DNA of 64,000 nt from Candidatus Sedimenticola sp. (ex Thyasira tokunagai) (GCA_037318855.1 CP134874.1:4403001-4467000), one strand, 5' to 3'. Shown: positions 8,811 through 18,004, counted from the first letter of the stretch. Notes: a model not told the origin generated them from the letters alone. Program-made: numbers and translations.

Positions 8811-10163
8811 CTACACCTTTTCCAGACAAGCATAGAAAAAACCATCCATCGTCGCCTCTCCCGGCAGGGTCTGCCGTCCTACCGAACGGCGATGCCCCCA
8901 GGACGCCTCTATTGGGCGCTCCCGAGCATCCTCGTGAGCCGATAAAAAGTGCGTCACCTGCTCATCATTCTCCTGTGGCAACAGCGAGCAGGTGGCATAG
9001 AGAAGCATACCCCCCCTCTTCAGCAGGGGCCAGACCGCATCGAGTATCTGGCGCTGAGCCACTACCAGTGCTGCGATATCATCGGCCCGGCGCAGCAGTT
9101 TGATATCCGGGTGACGCCTAATCACGCCGGTGGCCGAGCAGGGCACATCGAGAAGAATGCGATCATAAGCCGTCTCCGCCCATGCTCCTTTGGGGTCACC
9201 TGCATCCCCCTGGCTGACCCGGGCACTCAATCCCAGTCGTTGAAGGTTCTGCTCCACCCGAACCAGACGCCGTTCATCGATATCCAAAGCGGTAAGCTCC
9301 ACCCCTTCAGGAACCAGCTCCAGGAGATGGCATGTTTTACCGCCTGGAGCCGCACAGGCATCCAGCAGTCGCTGCCCCGGCTGTGGATCGAGTAACACTG
9401 CAGCCAGCTGAGCACCACCATCCTGTACCGATACCATGCCCTCATTGAAACCCGGCAGCCGGCTCACGTCCAACGGTTGCGCCAGGCACACCCCCCCCTC
9501 GGTGGCGGGGATCGGCTGTGCCGCTATCTCTACCTGCTGCAACTGCTCAAGGTAGTCGTCCCGACTGATACGCGAAAGATTCACCCGCAGACTCATTGGT
9601 GGATGACTGTTAGCTGCCTCAACAATGGCCTGCCACTCATCGGGCCATGCACTCTTAAGCTGCTTCAGTAGCCAGGCAGGGGTGGTGAAACGTGCCTCAT
9701 CCTTACGATCCACCTCGCTTAGCAGCGCTTCACTCTCCCGTTGAAAGCGCCTCAACAGTGCGTTGATCAGCCCAACCGCCCACTTTTTATTCAGCAGCCG
9801 TGCCGCCTCCACAGTCTCTGCAACCGCAGCATGGGGCGCTATCCGCATATAGATCAACTGGTAGAGACCCAGCAGTATCAGCGCTTTAACCTCCCCCTCC
9901 TTCGCTTTTATCGGCTTACTCAATAACAGTGAAGAGAGTGCATCCAACCGATGCCAGCGACGGGCCACCCCGAAACAGAACTCTTTCACCAGGGCCTGAT
10001 CACGAAGCGCCACCCCTTCGAGCCCTCCCTCCAACAGATCGGAGATCGAGCGCCCATCCGCCAGCTGACGCAGTAGGAATGCCGCCGCTGCCCGTGGATT
10101 GCCCGAAGAGCGCCCCTTATAGTGTGATTCAGCCAAGCTGGACTCCAGAGAGATCGTGGGCAT
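8811..10163 (-). CDS. rsmB: 16S rRNA (cytosine-967-C5)-methyltransferase RsmB
   Basis: A 450-residue two-domain enzyme: an N-terminal NusB-like RNA-binding domain (NPRAAAAFLLRQL, RDQALVKEFCFGVARRWHRLD) and a C-terminal SAM-dependent methyltransferase. SAM motif I is LLDACAAPGGKTCHLLE. The two cysteines of the m5C mechanism are in DVPCSATGVIRRHPDI and YATCSLLPQEN. RsmB is usually about 430 residues; the ORF start overlaps the fmt stop by 35 bases, so a slightly later start is possible. It methylates C967 in helix 31 of 16S rRNA. It sits in the conserved def-fmt-rsmB cluster. Confidence 0.95.
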   Translation of the reverse strand: MPTISLESSLAESHYKGRSSGNPRAAAAFLLRQLADGRSISDLLEGGLEGVALRDQALVKEFCFGVARRWHRLDALSSLLLSKPIKAKEGEVKALILLGLYQLIYMRIAPHAAVAETVEAARLLNKKWAVGLINALLRRFQRESEALLSEVDRKDEARFTTPAWLLKQLKSAWPDEWQAIVEAANSHPPMSLRVNLSRISRDDYLEQLQQVEIAAQPIPATEGGVCLAQPLDVSRLPGFNEGMVSVQDGGAQLAAVLLDPQPGQRLLDACAAPGGKTCHLLELVPEGVELTALDIDERRLVRVEQNLQRLGLSARVSQGDAGDPKGAWAETAYDRILLDVPCSATGVIRRHPDIKLLRRADDIAALVVAQRQILDAVWPLLKRGGMLLYATCSLLPQENDEQVTHFLSAHEDARERPIEASWGHRRSVGRQTLPGEATMDGFFYACLEKV

Positions 10164-11067
10164 TAACGAAGTCGGCCGTGCTCATTGCCCGCTTACCCGG
10201 CATCTGCAGCTTCAAGATTCGCAGCAGGCCACTGCCGGTGGCAACATCGACACCATTTCGAGTGCAAGAGACCACCCTGCCGGGAGCCTCACCCTCCCCT
10301 CCAGTGATAACCTCTGACTCCCAGATGCGCAGAGGCTTCTCCTCCAACTGTGCCTGAGCCACCGGCCAGGGATTAAATGCCCTCACCTGCCGATCCAGCT
10401 CCAGTGCAGGACGTTGCCAGTCGATCTTCGATTCAGCCTTATCCAATTTGCTCGCGTAGTTGGCCTCTGCATCATCCTGAACCTGCGGCTCCAGGCTGCC
10501 GGCAGCAATGCCCCGCAGTGCCTCCAGCAACGCCGCAGCACCCAAGGGTGAGAGGCGGTCGTGGAGAGAGCCTCCGGTCTCATTTTCAGCGATAGGTGTG
10601 GCTCTCTTCAGTAGCATGGGGCCGGTATCGAGTCCCGCCTCCATCTGCATGATGGTGACACCGCTTTCGCTATCCCCCGCCAATACCGCCCGCTGAATTG
10701 GTGCCGCACCACGCCAGCGCGGTAACAGAGAGGCGTGGATATTGATGCAACCCAGACGCGGCGCATCCAGCACCCGCTGAGGCAGCAACAGGCCGTAGGC
10801 GACCACTACCATCAGATCTGCATCGAGTGCTTCGAGGGCCACCAGATCCTCCTCGGCCTTGAAATTCTTGGGTTGGTACACCGGCACATCCTGCTCCAGC
10901 GCCAACTGTTTCACCGGCCCGACGGTGAGCTTACGTCCACGACCGGATGGGCGATCCGGCTGAGTATAGACCGCTACCACCTGATGCCCCGAATCAAGCA
11001 GTGCCTGTAGCGGCGGCACCGAAAAATCGGGGGTACCGGCAAATATTATTTTCAACTTGTCACTCAT
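10129..11067 (-). CDS. fmt: Methionyl-tRNA formyltransferase
   Basis: A 312-residue enzyme that formylates initiator Met-tRNA using 10-formyl-tetrahydrofolate. The N-terminus KLKIIFAGTPDFSVPPLQALL and the folate-binding active site INIHASLLPRWRGAAPIQ (Asn, His and the SLLPRWRG loop) are diagnostic. A C-terminal OB-fold domain follows (IDWQRPALELDRQVRAFNPWPVA). Length matches the family (310-320). It is the middle gene of def-fmt-rsmB; a hairpin lies in the 120-base gap after def. Confidence 0.96.
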   Translation of the reverse strand: MSDKLKIIFAGTPDFSVPPLQALLDSGHQVVAVYTQPDRPSGRGRKLTVGPVKQLALEQDVPVYQPKNFKAEEDLVALEALDADLMVVVAYGLLLPQRVLDAPRLGCINIHASLLPRWRGAAPIQRAVLAGDSESGVTIMQMEAGLDTGPMLLKRATPIAENETGGSLHDRLSPLGAAALLEALRGIAAGSLEPQVQDDAEANYASKLDKAESKIDWQRPALELDRQVRAFNPWPVAQAQLEEKPLRIWESEVITGGEGEAPGRVVSCTRNGVDVATGSGLLRILKLQMPGKRAMSTADFVNAHDLSGVQLG

Positions 11068-11158
11068 GGTGCGCCCATTTTATTCGCAGAAATATCGGTC
11101 AGTTTGCGACAGGTTTCTCAGCAATCTTCTGAAAAGCCGATAGAGTCCTGTGTTGAAG

Positions 11159-11177
11159 GGGCCGCTTAGTGCGGCCC
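11159..11177 (-). terminator. Hairpin between def and fmt
   Basis: A seven-base GC stem (GGGCCGC / GCGGCCC) with a five-base loop lies just after the def stop. It lacks a real T-run on the minus strand, so it may act as an attenuator or mRNA stabiliser rather than a full terminator. Confidence 0.4.
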
Positions 11178-11187
11178 ATGGAGGTCA

Positions 11188-11721
11188 TCAGATGGCGCGT
11201 TTGTCGGTGCGCTGCTGCGTCTGTTTATGGCGGCTCTCCTTTTCCAGTTTTTTGCGAATGCGCTGCCGTTTCATGCCGGAGAGATAATCGATAAACAGCT
11301 TACCGTCGAGATGATCGAGCTCATGCTGAATACAGACTGCCAGCAGGCCGTCAGCATCCAATTCGAAGGATTCACCGTCACGATTAAGGGCACGTACACG
11401 GACTCGTTCCGCCCTAACCACTTTTTCGTAGACGTCGGGAACGGAGAGACACCCCTCATCCGTCTCCTCCTCACCCGAAGTTTCAAGAATTTTGGGGTTG
11501 ATCAGACAGAGAGGTTGATCATGCTCTTCGGAGATATCGATCACCACCACGCGCCGCAGATCATTGACTTGGATCGACGCGAGGCCGATACCGGGGGCCT
11601 GGTACATGGTTTCAAACATGTCGTCGATTAAGCGTTGTAGAGAGTCGTCAACCTGTTCCACAGGTTTTGCCCGGTTCCGTAATCGTGTATCAGGAAAATT
11701 GAGTATGTCTAGAATTGCCAT
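11188..11721 (-). CDS. def: Peptide deformylase
   Basis: A 177-residue metalloenzyme removing N-formyl groups from nascent proteins. All three family motifs are present: motif I GIGLASIQ (Ser where Ala is usual), motif II DEGCLSVP with the metal-binding Cys, and motif III IQHELDHLDG with two metal-binding His and the catalytic Glu. The C-terminus is basic (KRQRIRKKLEKESRHKQTQQ). The start is divergent from the LysM gene 128 bases away, so both promoters must lie in 11722-11849. Confidence 0.96.
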   Translation of the reverse strand: MAILDILNFPDTRLRNRAKPVEQVDDSLQRLIDDMFETMYQAPGIGLASIQVNDLRRVVVIDISEEHDQPLCLINPKILETSGEEETDEGCLSVPDVYEKVVRAERVRVRALNRDGESFELDADGLLAVCIQHELDHLDGKLFIDYLSGMKRQRIRKKLEKESRHKQTQQRTDKRAI

Positions 11722-11849
11722 TGTGCCACTGTAAATCTATAGTATGAAGATAAGATAGTTCGCTAACATTATGATGATACAGGATTCTACACCACTGATC
11801 CGGTAAAAAGTCCTGATAATTCCACCACGCTAACGCAATAGGGATCGCT

Positions 11850-12887
11850 ATGCCTACGCTCAGACACAAGATTGTCAGCATGATTTTCGGCCTTTCTATC
11901 GCCCTGGGGGCACTGGCAGCAGATCCGGTGGCGGTCAATCCCGCCCATCCGGACCGCTACACGGTAGTGAAAGGCGACACCCTGTGGGACATCTCCGGTC
12001 AATTCCTGCGTGATCCCTGGCGCTGGACAGATGTCTGGCACGTCAACCCGCAGATCGAGAACCCACACCTGATCTATCCCGGCGACATCATCACTATGAC
12101 CTATGTCAACGGCCAACCTCGTCTTAGCCTGCAGCGCGGATCGGTGGTCAAACTCTCGCCGCAAATACGTAGCACGCCACTTGATGGCGCCATTCCAGCG
12201 ATCCCCATCGACGCCATTCATCAATTTCTCAGCCGTCCCTATGTAATGGATAAGGAAGCGATGGACAGTGCTCCCTATGTGCTCGCCTTCGATGACGAGC
12301 ATGTCATTGGCAGCAACGACATCAAAGCCTATGTGCGGAGCATCGACAACAGTAACAACCTCACTTTCGATATTATCCGCCCCGGCGGGCCCTACAAGGA
12401 TGCGGATAGTGGAGAAATTCTTGGCTACGAGGCGCGTTATGTCGGCCGCGGTGATCTGACACGCACCGGCGACCCGGCGACTGTGGTACTCGGTGCCACC
12501 GAACTTGAAACCCTGGCTGGTGATCGACTGATTCCAACCAGTGAAGACATACCGATGGAGGCCTTCCATCCAAAAGCGCCTGAAAGGCAGGTAAAAGGCA
12601 GCATCATCTCGGTCATGGGAGGCGTCTCCCAGGTAGGCCAGTACCAGGTGGTGGTACTGGATCGTGGCGCCCGCGATGGACTGGAGCCAGGCACAGTACT
12701 GGCCGTCGATCAGCGCGGCAAAACCATTCGTGACAATATTTCTGCGGACCCCAAAGACCGGGTCACACTGCCGGATGAGAGAGCAGGCACCCTGATGGTA
12801 TTTCGTACCTTTGAGCGTGTCAGTTTCGCCCTGGTTATGGGTGCCAGTCGCACTATTCACGTACTCGACAGAGTGCACAACCCCTGA
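11850..12887 (+). CDS. LysM-domain peptidoglycan-binding protein
   Basis: A 345-residue exported protein. Residues 1-24 form a signal peptide ending in LGALAADP. A LysM domain follows at about 35-90 (RYTVVKGDTLWDISGQFL...NPHLIYPGDIITM). The remaining 250 residues are a conserved but unnamed domain found with LysM upstream of dprA in many gammaproteobacteria. The family is generally predicted to bind the cell wall. The gene is divergent from def and lies 41 bases before dprA, forming the lysM-dprA-smg-topA cluster. Confidence 0.9.
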   Translation: MPTLRHKIVSMIFGLSIALGALAADPVAVNPAHPDRYTVVKGDTLWDISGQFLRDPWRWTDVWHVNPQIENPHLIYPGDIITMTYVNGQPRLSLQRGSVVKLSPQIRSTPLDGAIPAIPIDAIHQFLSRPYVMDKEAMDSAPYVLAFDDEHVIGSNDIKAYVRSIDNSNNLTFDIIRPGGPYKDADSGEILGYEARYVGRGDLTRTGDPATVVLGATELETLAGDRLIPTSEDIPMEAFHPKAPERQVKGSIISVMGGVSQVGQYQVVVLDRGARDGLEPGTVLAVDQRGKTIRDNISADPKDRVTLPDERAGTLMVFRTFERVSFALVMGASRTIHVLDRVHNP

Positions 12888-12928
12888 ACCGGGAAAAACA
12901 ACGGGGAAAATCCACTTTAGCCAACGTC

Positions 12929-14056
12929 ATGGATGACAAAGAAAAACCGGATCAAGAACTATTGCGCTACTGGCTCGCTCTGCTCTACGCACCGGGCTTG
13001 GGCAGCCGTGGCATCAGTAAGCTACTGGAGCAGATAGAGACCCCCAAAGCGCTGTTTGACGGCGCTTTGAATAAAATATCGACGCTGCCGCAAAAAGCAC
13101 AAGTCTATCTAAAAAATCCCGACTGGCAGCAGATCGATCAGGCACTCCAGTGGGCGGAGGGTGATCAGCGCCATATCATCACCCGCCACGATCCCTACTA
13201 CCCCGCACACCTCAACCAGATTAGTGATCCGCCACCCCTGCTGTTTGTCAACGGCGACCCCGAGGTGCTGGCAACACCCCAGTTGGCGGTGGTGGGCTCA
13301 CGCAATCCCACTCCCTCGGGGCGACAAAATGCAGAGGAGTTCAGCCGTTTCATGGCCGCCTCCGGCATCACCATCAGCAGCGGTCTGGCTACCGGCATCG
13401 ACGGTGCCGCCCATCAGGGGGCACTCCGTGCTGATGGCCTGACCCTGGCAGTAACCGGCACCGGACCCGACCGTATCTACCCCGGTCGTCACCGTGACCT
13501 GGCCCACCAGATTGTAGAGCAGGGCGCGCTGGTGACTGAGTTTCCTCCCGGCACCCGCCCCCACCCCGGCAACTTTCCTCGCCGCAACCGCATCATCAGC
13601 GGTCTCAGCCTCGGCACACTGGTGGTAGAGGCGGCAAAAAAGAGTGGCTCGCTGATCACCGCCCGCCTTGCCATGGAGCAGGGGCGGGAAGTTTTTGCCA
13701 TCCCCGGCTCCATTCACAACCCCCTGTCACGGGGCTGCCACAGCCTGATCCGCCAGGGAGCAAAACTGGTGGAGACTGCCGAGGATATCCTTGAGGAGCT
13801 AGCACCACTGCTCTCGAATATAGAACTGCCGGAGGGGGCAGCTGTCGACAAAACCAGCCGGCACGAAAAGGGAGAGGAGTGGGATGAGGAGTACCATCAA
13901 CTCTTTACCGCCCTCGACTACGATCCACTGCCGATCGACCTACTAATAGAGAGAAGCGGATTGACCGCAGAGGCGGTTTCCTCCATGCTGCTGATGCTTG
14001 AGCTGGAAGGACGTGTATCATCCGCCCCCGGCGGACGCTACTGCCTGACCACCTAA
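12929..14056 (+). CDS. dprA: DNA-processing protein DprA (altered C-terminus)
   Basis: A 375-residue protein that loads RecA on incoming single-stranded DNA during natural transformation. It has an N-terminal helical region, a Rossmann fold (VVGSRNPTPSGRQNAEEF, SSGLATGIDGAAHQGAL, PRRNRIISGLS, GSLITARLA) and a C-terminal winged helix (DYDPLPIDLLIERSGLT...GRYCLTT). The stop codon is unusual: the last four dprA-like codons (CLTT) run directly into the terminal repeat of a MITE-like element at 14053, which supplies the TAA. A second copy of the dprA 3' end about 1 kb downstream continues CLTTAKGA, so the native protein probably ended there. The loss of four residues should be tolerated. Confidence 0.94.
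   Translation: MDDKEKPDQELLRYWLALLYAPGLGSRGISKLLEQIETPKALFDGALNKISTLPQKAQVYLKNPDWQQIDQALQWAEGDQRHIITRHDPYYPAHLNQISDPPPLLFVNGDPEVLATPQLAVVGSRNPTPSGRQNAEEFSRFMAASGITISSGLATGIDGAAHQGALRADGLTLAVTGTGPDRIYPGRHRDLAHQIVEQGALVTEFPPGTRPHPGNFPRRNRIISGLSLGTLVVEAAKKSGSLITARLAMEQGREVFAIPGSIHNPLSRGCHSLIRQGAKLVETAEDILEELAPLLSNIELPEGAAVDKTSRHEKGEEWDEEYHQLFTALDYDPLPIDLLIERSGLTAEAVSSMLLMLELEGRVSSAPGGRYCLTT
13944..14052 (+). repeat. Direct repeat, copy 1 (3' end of dprA)
   Basis: A 109-base segment encoding the end of the DprA winged helix is repeated without mismatch at 14950-15058, offset 1006 bases. Upstream of it the two copies stay recognisably homologous (roughly three-quarters identical) for about 55 more bases. 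Confidence 0.95.
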
Positions 14057-14220
14057 GGAATCTCTGGACGAATCATGAACTCGCATCTTGGTGCCAGAAT
14101 CCATCATTTTTTCGTTGTTAATCTTTGCAATAGCCAGCTATTACGTGCGATTAACGCCTCAAACCGGCAAATTCTGATCACCAATCTGCCACGTCCAGAT
14201 TCATCCAGAGGCTCCTTAAG
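14053..14220 (+). mobile_element. MITE family A, copy 1 (168 bp)
   Basis: A non-coding element with imperfect terminal inverted repeats: left CTAAGGAATCTCTGGACGAA and right end GATTCATCCAGAGGCTCCTT. The core, read on the minus strand, is GCACGTAATAGCTGGCTATT. Two related elements of nearly the same size lie at 39635-39801 and 42330-42495. This copy abuts the dprA coding sequence exactly where the direct repeat ends and supplies the stop codon. Confidence 0.85.
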
Positions 14221-14287
14221 AAAGTGAGGCTCCGCCCCTGAATGAGCCTGTCGTAATGCCACTCGATAGCGGGTAATATGCGGCCCC

Positions 14288-14764
14288 ATGGAAACCTATA
14301 TATTGGCAAGGGCGCTGCATGTGCTCGGGGTTGTACTCTGGATCGGCGGCGTGGCAATGGTCACAACCGTACTGCTGCCCGCCACCAGGCAGTTGAAAAC
14401 TCCGCAAGAGCGGGTACAGTTTTTTGAGCGGGTGGAACAGCGGTTTGCTTGGCAGGCCCGGGCTACCACCCTGCTGACCGGCCTGTCTGGGTTCTACATG
14501 CTCTACCTGCTGGATGCCTGGTCGAGGTACTCCACACCGGCCTACTGGTGGATACACGCCATGACTGCGGTATGGGCCATATTCACCCTGGTGCTGTTTG
14601 TGCTGGAACCACTGTTTCTACACCGGCTGTTTCTGCGCAAGGCTGAGGAGAATCCGGAGAAGACCTTCCACATCATCCAGACTATGCACTGGATTCTACT
14701 CAGCGTCAGCCTTATAACGGTATTTGGCGCTGTAGCCGGCAGCCACGGCTGGGTATTACAATAG
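14288..14764 (+). CDS. Four-helix integral membrane protein, CopD/DUF2269-like
   Basis: A 158-residue protein with four predicted membrane helices (LARALHVLGVVLWIGGVAMV; ATTLLTGLSGFYMLYLL; WIHAMTAVWAIFTLVLFVL; MHWILLSVSLITVFGAVAG). Histidines at helix ends (ALHVLG, WIHAMT, TMHWIL) and the HxxGxxxWxGG pattern recall CopD and DUF2269 proteins, some of which bind haem or copper. It is not part of the usual dprA-smg neighbourhood. It lies between the two dprA 3' copies, 67 bases after a MITE, so it was probably acquired. No RBS is obvious close to the ATG. Family assignment is tentative. Confidence 0.65.
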   Translation: METYILARALHVLGVVLWIGGVAMVTTVLLPATRQLKTPQERVQFFERVEQRFAWQARATTLLTGLSGFYMLYLLDAWSRYSTPAYWWIHAMTAVWAIFTLVLFVLEPLFLHRLFLRKAEENPEKTFHIIQTMHWILLSVSLITVFGAVAGSHGWVLQ

Positions 14765-14893
14765 GATCTTCCCGACGATGCCGGGTAGCCCATGGCAGCT
14801 CGTCGAGCCCCGCTTCGACAGCACCTCCCGATTTAAGATCACTGGCTCCCACAACCAGAAAGGGCCGCAAAGAGGCTCCTGAATGGAGTGATA

Positions 14894-15074
14894 GAGTACC
14901 ACTCGCGCCTTACCGCCCTGGGCTATCATCCACTGCACATCGACCTATATAATAGAGAGAAGCGGATTGACCGCAGAGGCGGTTTCCTCCATGCTGCTGA
15001 TGCTTGAGCTGGAAGGACGTGTATCATCCGCCCCCGGCGGACGCTACTGCCTGACCACAGCCAAGGGCGCCTAA
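14894..15074 (+). pseudogene. dprA 3'-end remnant (frameshifted)
   Basis: This stretch is homologous to dprA from position 13889 to its end. It diverges moderately over the first 55 bases, has one extra base near 14949 (CTATATAATAG against CTACTAATAG) that breaks the frame, then is identical for 109 bases. It continues to the likely ancestral stop CLTTAKGA-TAA at 15074, which is absent from the intact gene. It leads directly into smg with normal spacing. It has no start codon and should not be translated. Confidence 0.85.
14950..15058 (+). repeat. Direct repeat, copy 2 (dprA 3' end)
   Basis: This is the second exact copy of 13944-14052. Together the pair brackets an 897-base segment that holds the MITE and the four-helix membrane gene. 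Confidence 0.95.
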
Positions 15075-15116
15075 CAAGCAGCAACACACTGATTTTTATA
15101 TATTTTAGGTTTTAGC

Positions 15117-15593
15117 ATGAACGAGAATGTTGTCGATATCCTGATCTATCTCTATGAGAACTACATGGATAGCGAACACAGCCAGCCCTCCGATCAGGAG
15201 CAGCTGCATGATGAATTGATGCAGGCGGGCTTCCCAGAGCAGGAGGTAGAGAAGGCGTTTCAGTGGATTGATGAACTGGCTCTGCGTCAGGATTCCCAGG
15301 ACTTTCGCCCCCATACCGAGCAGTCTCTCAGAATCTACACCGATGAAGAGATGAGTCGTCTCGACATTGAGTGCCGCGGGCTGTTGCTATTCCTGGAGCA
15401 GAACGGCATTCTCGACCAGGCGGGACGGGAGTTGGTGATTGATCGCGCCATCGCCCTAGACACCCACGCCATCGGTGTTGATGAGCTCAAATGGGTCGTC
15501 CTGATGGTACTAATCAACCAGCCGGGGCAGGAGTCTGCCTTTGCACAGATGGAAGACTTGGTGTACAACGACATCCCGGCATTTCTCCACTGA
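15117..15593 (+). CDS. smg: Smg family protein (DUF494)
   Basis: A 158-residue acidic protein matching the Smg/DUF494 family throughout: the N-terminus NVVDILIYLYENYMDSE, a central LRIYTDEEMSRLDIECRGLLLFLEQ, and the C-terminal ELKWVVLMVLINQPGQE. Its function is not established; it is nearly always found between dprA and topA in beta- and gammaproteobacteria. Here topA follows after 91 bases. The usual dprA-smg adjacency is interrupted by the inserted segment described above. Confidence 0.93.
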   Translation: MNENVVDILIYLYENYMDSEHSQPSDQEQLHDELMQAGFPEQEVEKAFQWIDELALRQDSQDFRPHTEQSLRIYTDEEMSRLDIECRGLLLFLEQNGILDQAGRELVIDRAIALDTHAIGVDELKWVVLMVLINQPGQESAFAQMEDLVYNDIPAFLH

Positions 15594-15684
15594 CACAAAC
15601 AGTCACCCATCGGTACTCAGTCAGAGAGAAAGTATCGAAACAGCTGACAAGCATCTTACGACACAATATAGAAACAGCATCTAG

Positions 15685-17964
15685 ATGAATCTGGTTATCG
15701 TCGAATCACCTGCCAAGTGCAAAACCATTAAGAAATACCTGGGTAAGGACTACGAGGTCCTTGCCTCCTACGGCCATGTCCGCGACTTGGTGCCGAAAGA
15801 GGGCGCGGTAGACACCGCGAACGATTTCGAGATGAAGTATCAGGTGATTGAGCGCAATGACCGCCACGTACAGGCGATTGTCAAGGCACTGAAAAAGTCC
15901 GACACCCTGCTGCTCGCTACTGACCCGGATCGCGAAGGTGAAGCGATCTCCTGGCACCTCTATGAGCTGCTGAAGAAGCGCAGATTACTAAAAAACAAAG
16001 AGGTACGGCGGGTCGTCTTTAACGAGATCACCAAAAAGGCACTCGACGAGGCCGTCGCCCACTCCAGGGAACTCTCCATGGAGCTGGTCAATGCCCAGCA
16101 GGCGCGGCGCGCTCTCGACTATTTGGTGGGCTTCAACCTCTCCCCCCTGCTATGGAAAAAGATCCGCCGCGGCCTCTCCGCCGGGCGGGTACAGAGCCCC
16201 GCTCTGCGCATGATTGTTGAGCGTGAAGAGGAGATCGAGGCATTTCAGGCGCGTGAATACTGGACCGTTGAAGCCGACCTACTGAAAGAGAAGCAGGGCT
16301 TTGCAGCCAAGCTGACCCAATACCAAGGTGAAAAGCTTGAGCAATTCAGTATCACCGACACCGACAGTGCAACGAAGGCCGAGCAGACCCTGTTGACGGC
16401 CGCCGCCGGCAAACTGATCGTTGAAAAGGTGCAGAAGAAACAGCGCAGACGCAATCCGGCAGCGCCCTTCATCACCTCTACTCTGCAGCAGGAAGCGGCA
16501 CGCAAACTCGGCTTCACCACCCAACGCACCATGCGTACCGCACAACAACTCTATGAAGGTATCGATACCGGCAGTGGTGCCGTGGGCCTCATCACCTACA
16601 TGCGTACCGACTCGGTGAATCTCGCCGATGAGGCCCTGGCGGAGCTGCGTGAGTTTATCGCCGAACGCTTTGGTAAGGATCAGCTGCCCAAAGAGGTACG
16701 GCGCTTCAAGACAAAATCGAAGAATGCCCAGGAGGCCCATGAGGCGATCCGCACCACCTCTATCCAACGCACACCGGATGAGTTGAAGGCACACCTGACC
16801 AAAGATCAGCACCGCCTCTACGAATTGATCTGGAAGCGCACCATCGCCTGCCAGATGATCCACGCCACCATCAATACCGTTGCTGCCGACCTCTCCTGCG
16901 GTGACGGCAACAACTTCCGCGCCAACGGCTCCACCATTGCCAATCCCGGCTTTATGGCGGTCTACATGGAAGGCATCGATGATGCCAAGAGGGGCGATGG
17001 CGACGAGAAGATGCTGCCACCTCTGGAAGAGGGCGAGGAGATCCCACTCAAGGCGATCCGTCCAGAGCAGCACTTTACCGAGCCGCCACCGCGCTACAGC
17101 GAGGCGAGTCTGGTCAAGTCATTAGAGGAGCACGGCATCGGCCGTCCCTCCACCTACGCCTCCATCATTTCCACCCTGCAAGATCGCGAATACGTGGAGC
17201 TGGAGAAGAAGCGTTTCTACCCTACCGATGTCGGCCGGGTGGTGAAAAAATTCCTTACCCAGTACTTCACCCAGTACGTTGACTACAGCTTCACCGCCAA
17301 CCTGGAGGATGAGCTGGATGCCGTCTCCCGTGGCGAAGAGGAGTGGGTACCTCTGCTGGAGAAGTTCTGGACCCCGTTCAAGGAACGCATCGACCACACC
17401 CAGGAGAACGTCAAGCGTAGCGACGTCACTCACGAGGCGATGGAAGAGGCCTGCCCACAGTGCGGCAAACCCCTCTCCATCCGTCTCGGCCGCCACGGCC
17501 GCTTCATCGGCTGCACCAACTACCCCGAGTGTGACTACACCCGTGACCTCAATGGCGACAAGAAGGAGCAGGAAGAGCCGGAGATCGTCGCCGATCGCAA
17601 GTGCCCCGAGTGCAACTCCGATCTGGTGATCAAACGCGGCAAATACGGCAAGTTCATCGGCTGTACCGGCTACCCCAACTGCCGCTTCATCGAACCCCTG
17701 GAAAAACCGGTGGACACCTGCGTCAGCTGCCCCAAGTGCAACGAAGGCACCCTGATGAAGCGCAAATCGCGCCGCGGTAAGATCTTCTTCTCCTGCGCCA
17801 CCTATCCCAAATGTGACTACGCCACCTGGAACGAACCGGTCGCGGAGCCTTGCCCCCAGTGCGGCTGGCCGATTCTTACCATCAAAACCACCAAGCGTAA
17901 AGGCACCGAGAAGGTCTGCCCGCAGAAGGATTGCTCGTTTGCGGAGCCGTTTGAGGAGGGGTGA
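15685..17964 (+). CDS. topA: DNA topoisomerase I
   Basis: A 759-residue type IA topoisomerase that relaxes negative supercoils. The Toprim domain (residues 1-120) has the catalytic Glu in NLVIVESPAKCKTIKKYLG and the acidic triad in ATDPDREGEAISWHL. The active-site tyrosine is in GLITYMRTDSVNL. Four C-terminal zinc-ribbon units follow (CPQCGKPL, CPECNSDL, CPKCNEGT, CPQCGWPI). The length is slightly shorter than E. coli TopA (865), as in many gammaproteobacteria lacking the last non-zinc domains. It ends the lysM-dprA-smg-topA cluster. Confidence 0.97.
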   Translation: MNLVIVESPAKCKTIKKYLGKDYEVLASYGHVRDLVPKEGAVDTANDFEMKYQVIERNDRHVQAIVKALKKSDTLLLATDPDREGEAISWHLYELLKKRRLLKNKEVRRVVFNEITKKALDEAVAHSRELSMELVNAQQARRALDYLVGFNLSPLLWKKIRRGLSAGRVQSPALRMIVEREEEIEAFQAREYWTVEADLLKEKQGFAAKLTQYQGEKLEQFSITDTDSATKAEQTLLTAAAGKLIVEKVQKKQRRRNPAAPFITSTLQQEAARKLGFTTQRTMRTAQQLYEGIDTGSGAVGLITYMRTDSVNLADEALAELREFIAERFGKDQLPKEVRRFKTKSKNAQEAHEAIRTTSIQRTPDELKAHLTKDQHRLYELIWKRTIACQMIHATINTVAADLSCGDGNNFRANGSTIANPGFMAVYMEGIDDAKRGDGDEKMLPPLEEGEEIPLKAIRPEQHFTEPPPRYSEASLVKSLEEHGIGRPSTYASIISTLQDREYVELEKKRFYPTDVGRVVKKFLTQYFTQYVDYSFTANLEDELDAVSRGEEEWVPLLEKFWTPFKERIDHTQENVKRSDVTHEAMEEACPQCGKPLSIRLGRHGRFIGCTNYPECDYTRDLNGDKKEQEEPEIVADRKCPECNSDLVIKRGKYGKFIGCTGYPNCRFIEPLEKPVDTCVSCPKCNEGTLMKRKSRRGKIFFSCATYPKCDYATWNEPVAEPCPQCGWPILTIKTTKRKGTEKVCPQKDCSFAEPFEEG

Positions 17965-18004
17965 GCAGGTATTGAGTTTGAGGTGCCAAAAGGATAGACG
18001 TAGC

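Noticed and set aside
11787..12878. A 363-codon minus-strand frame opposite the LysM gene
   Set aside because: The plus strand has a signal peptide and LysM motif and a conserved gene order; the minus frame has no recognisable domain.
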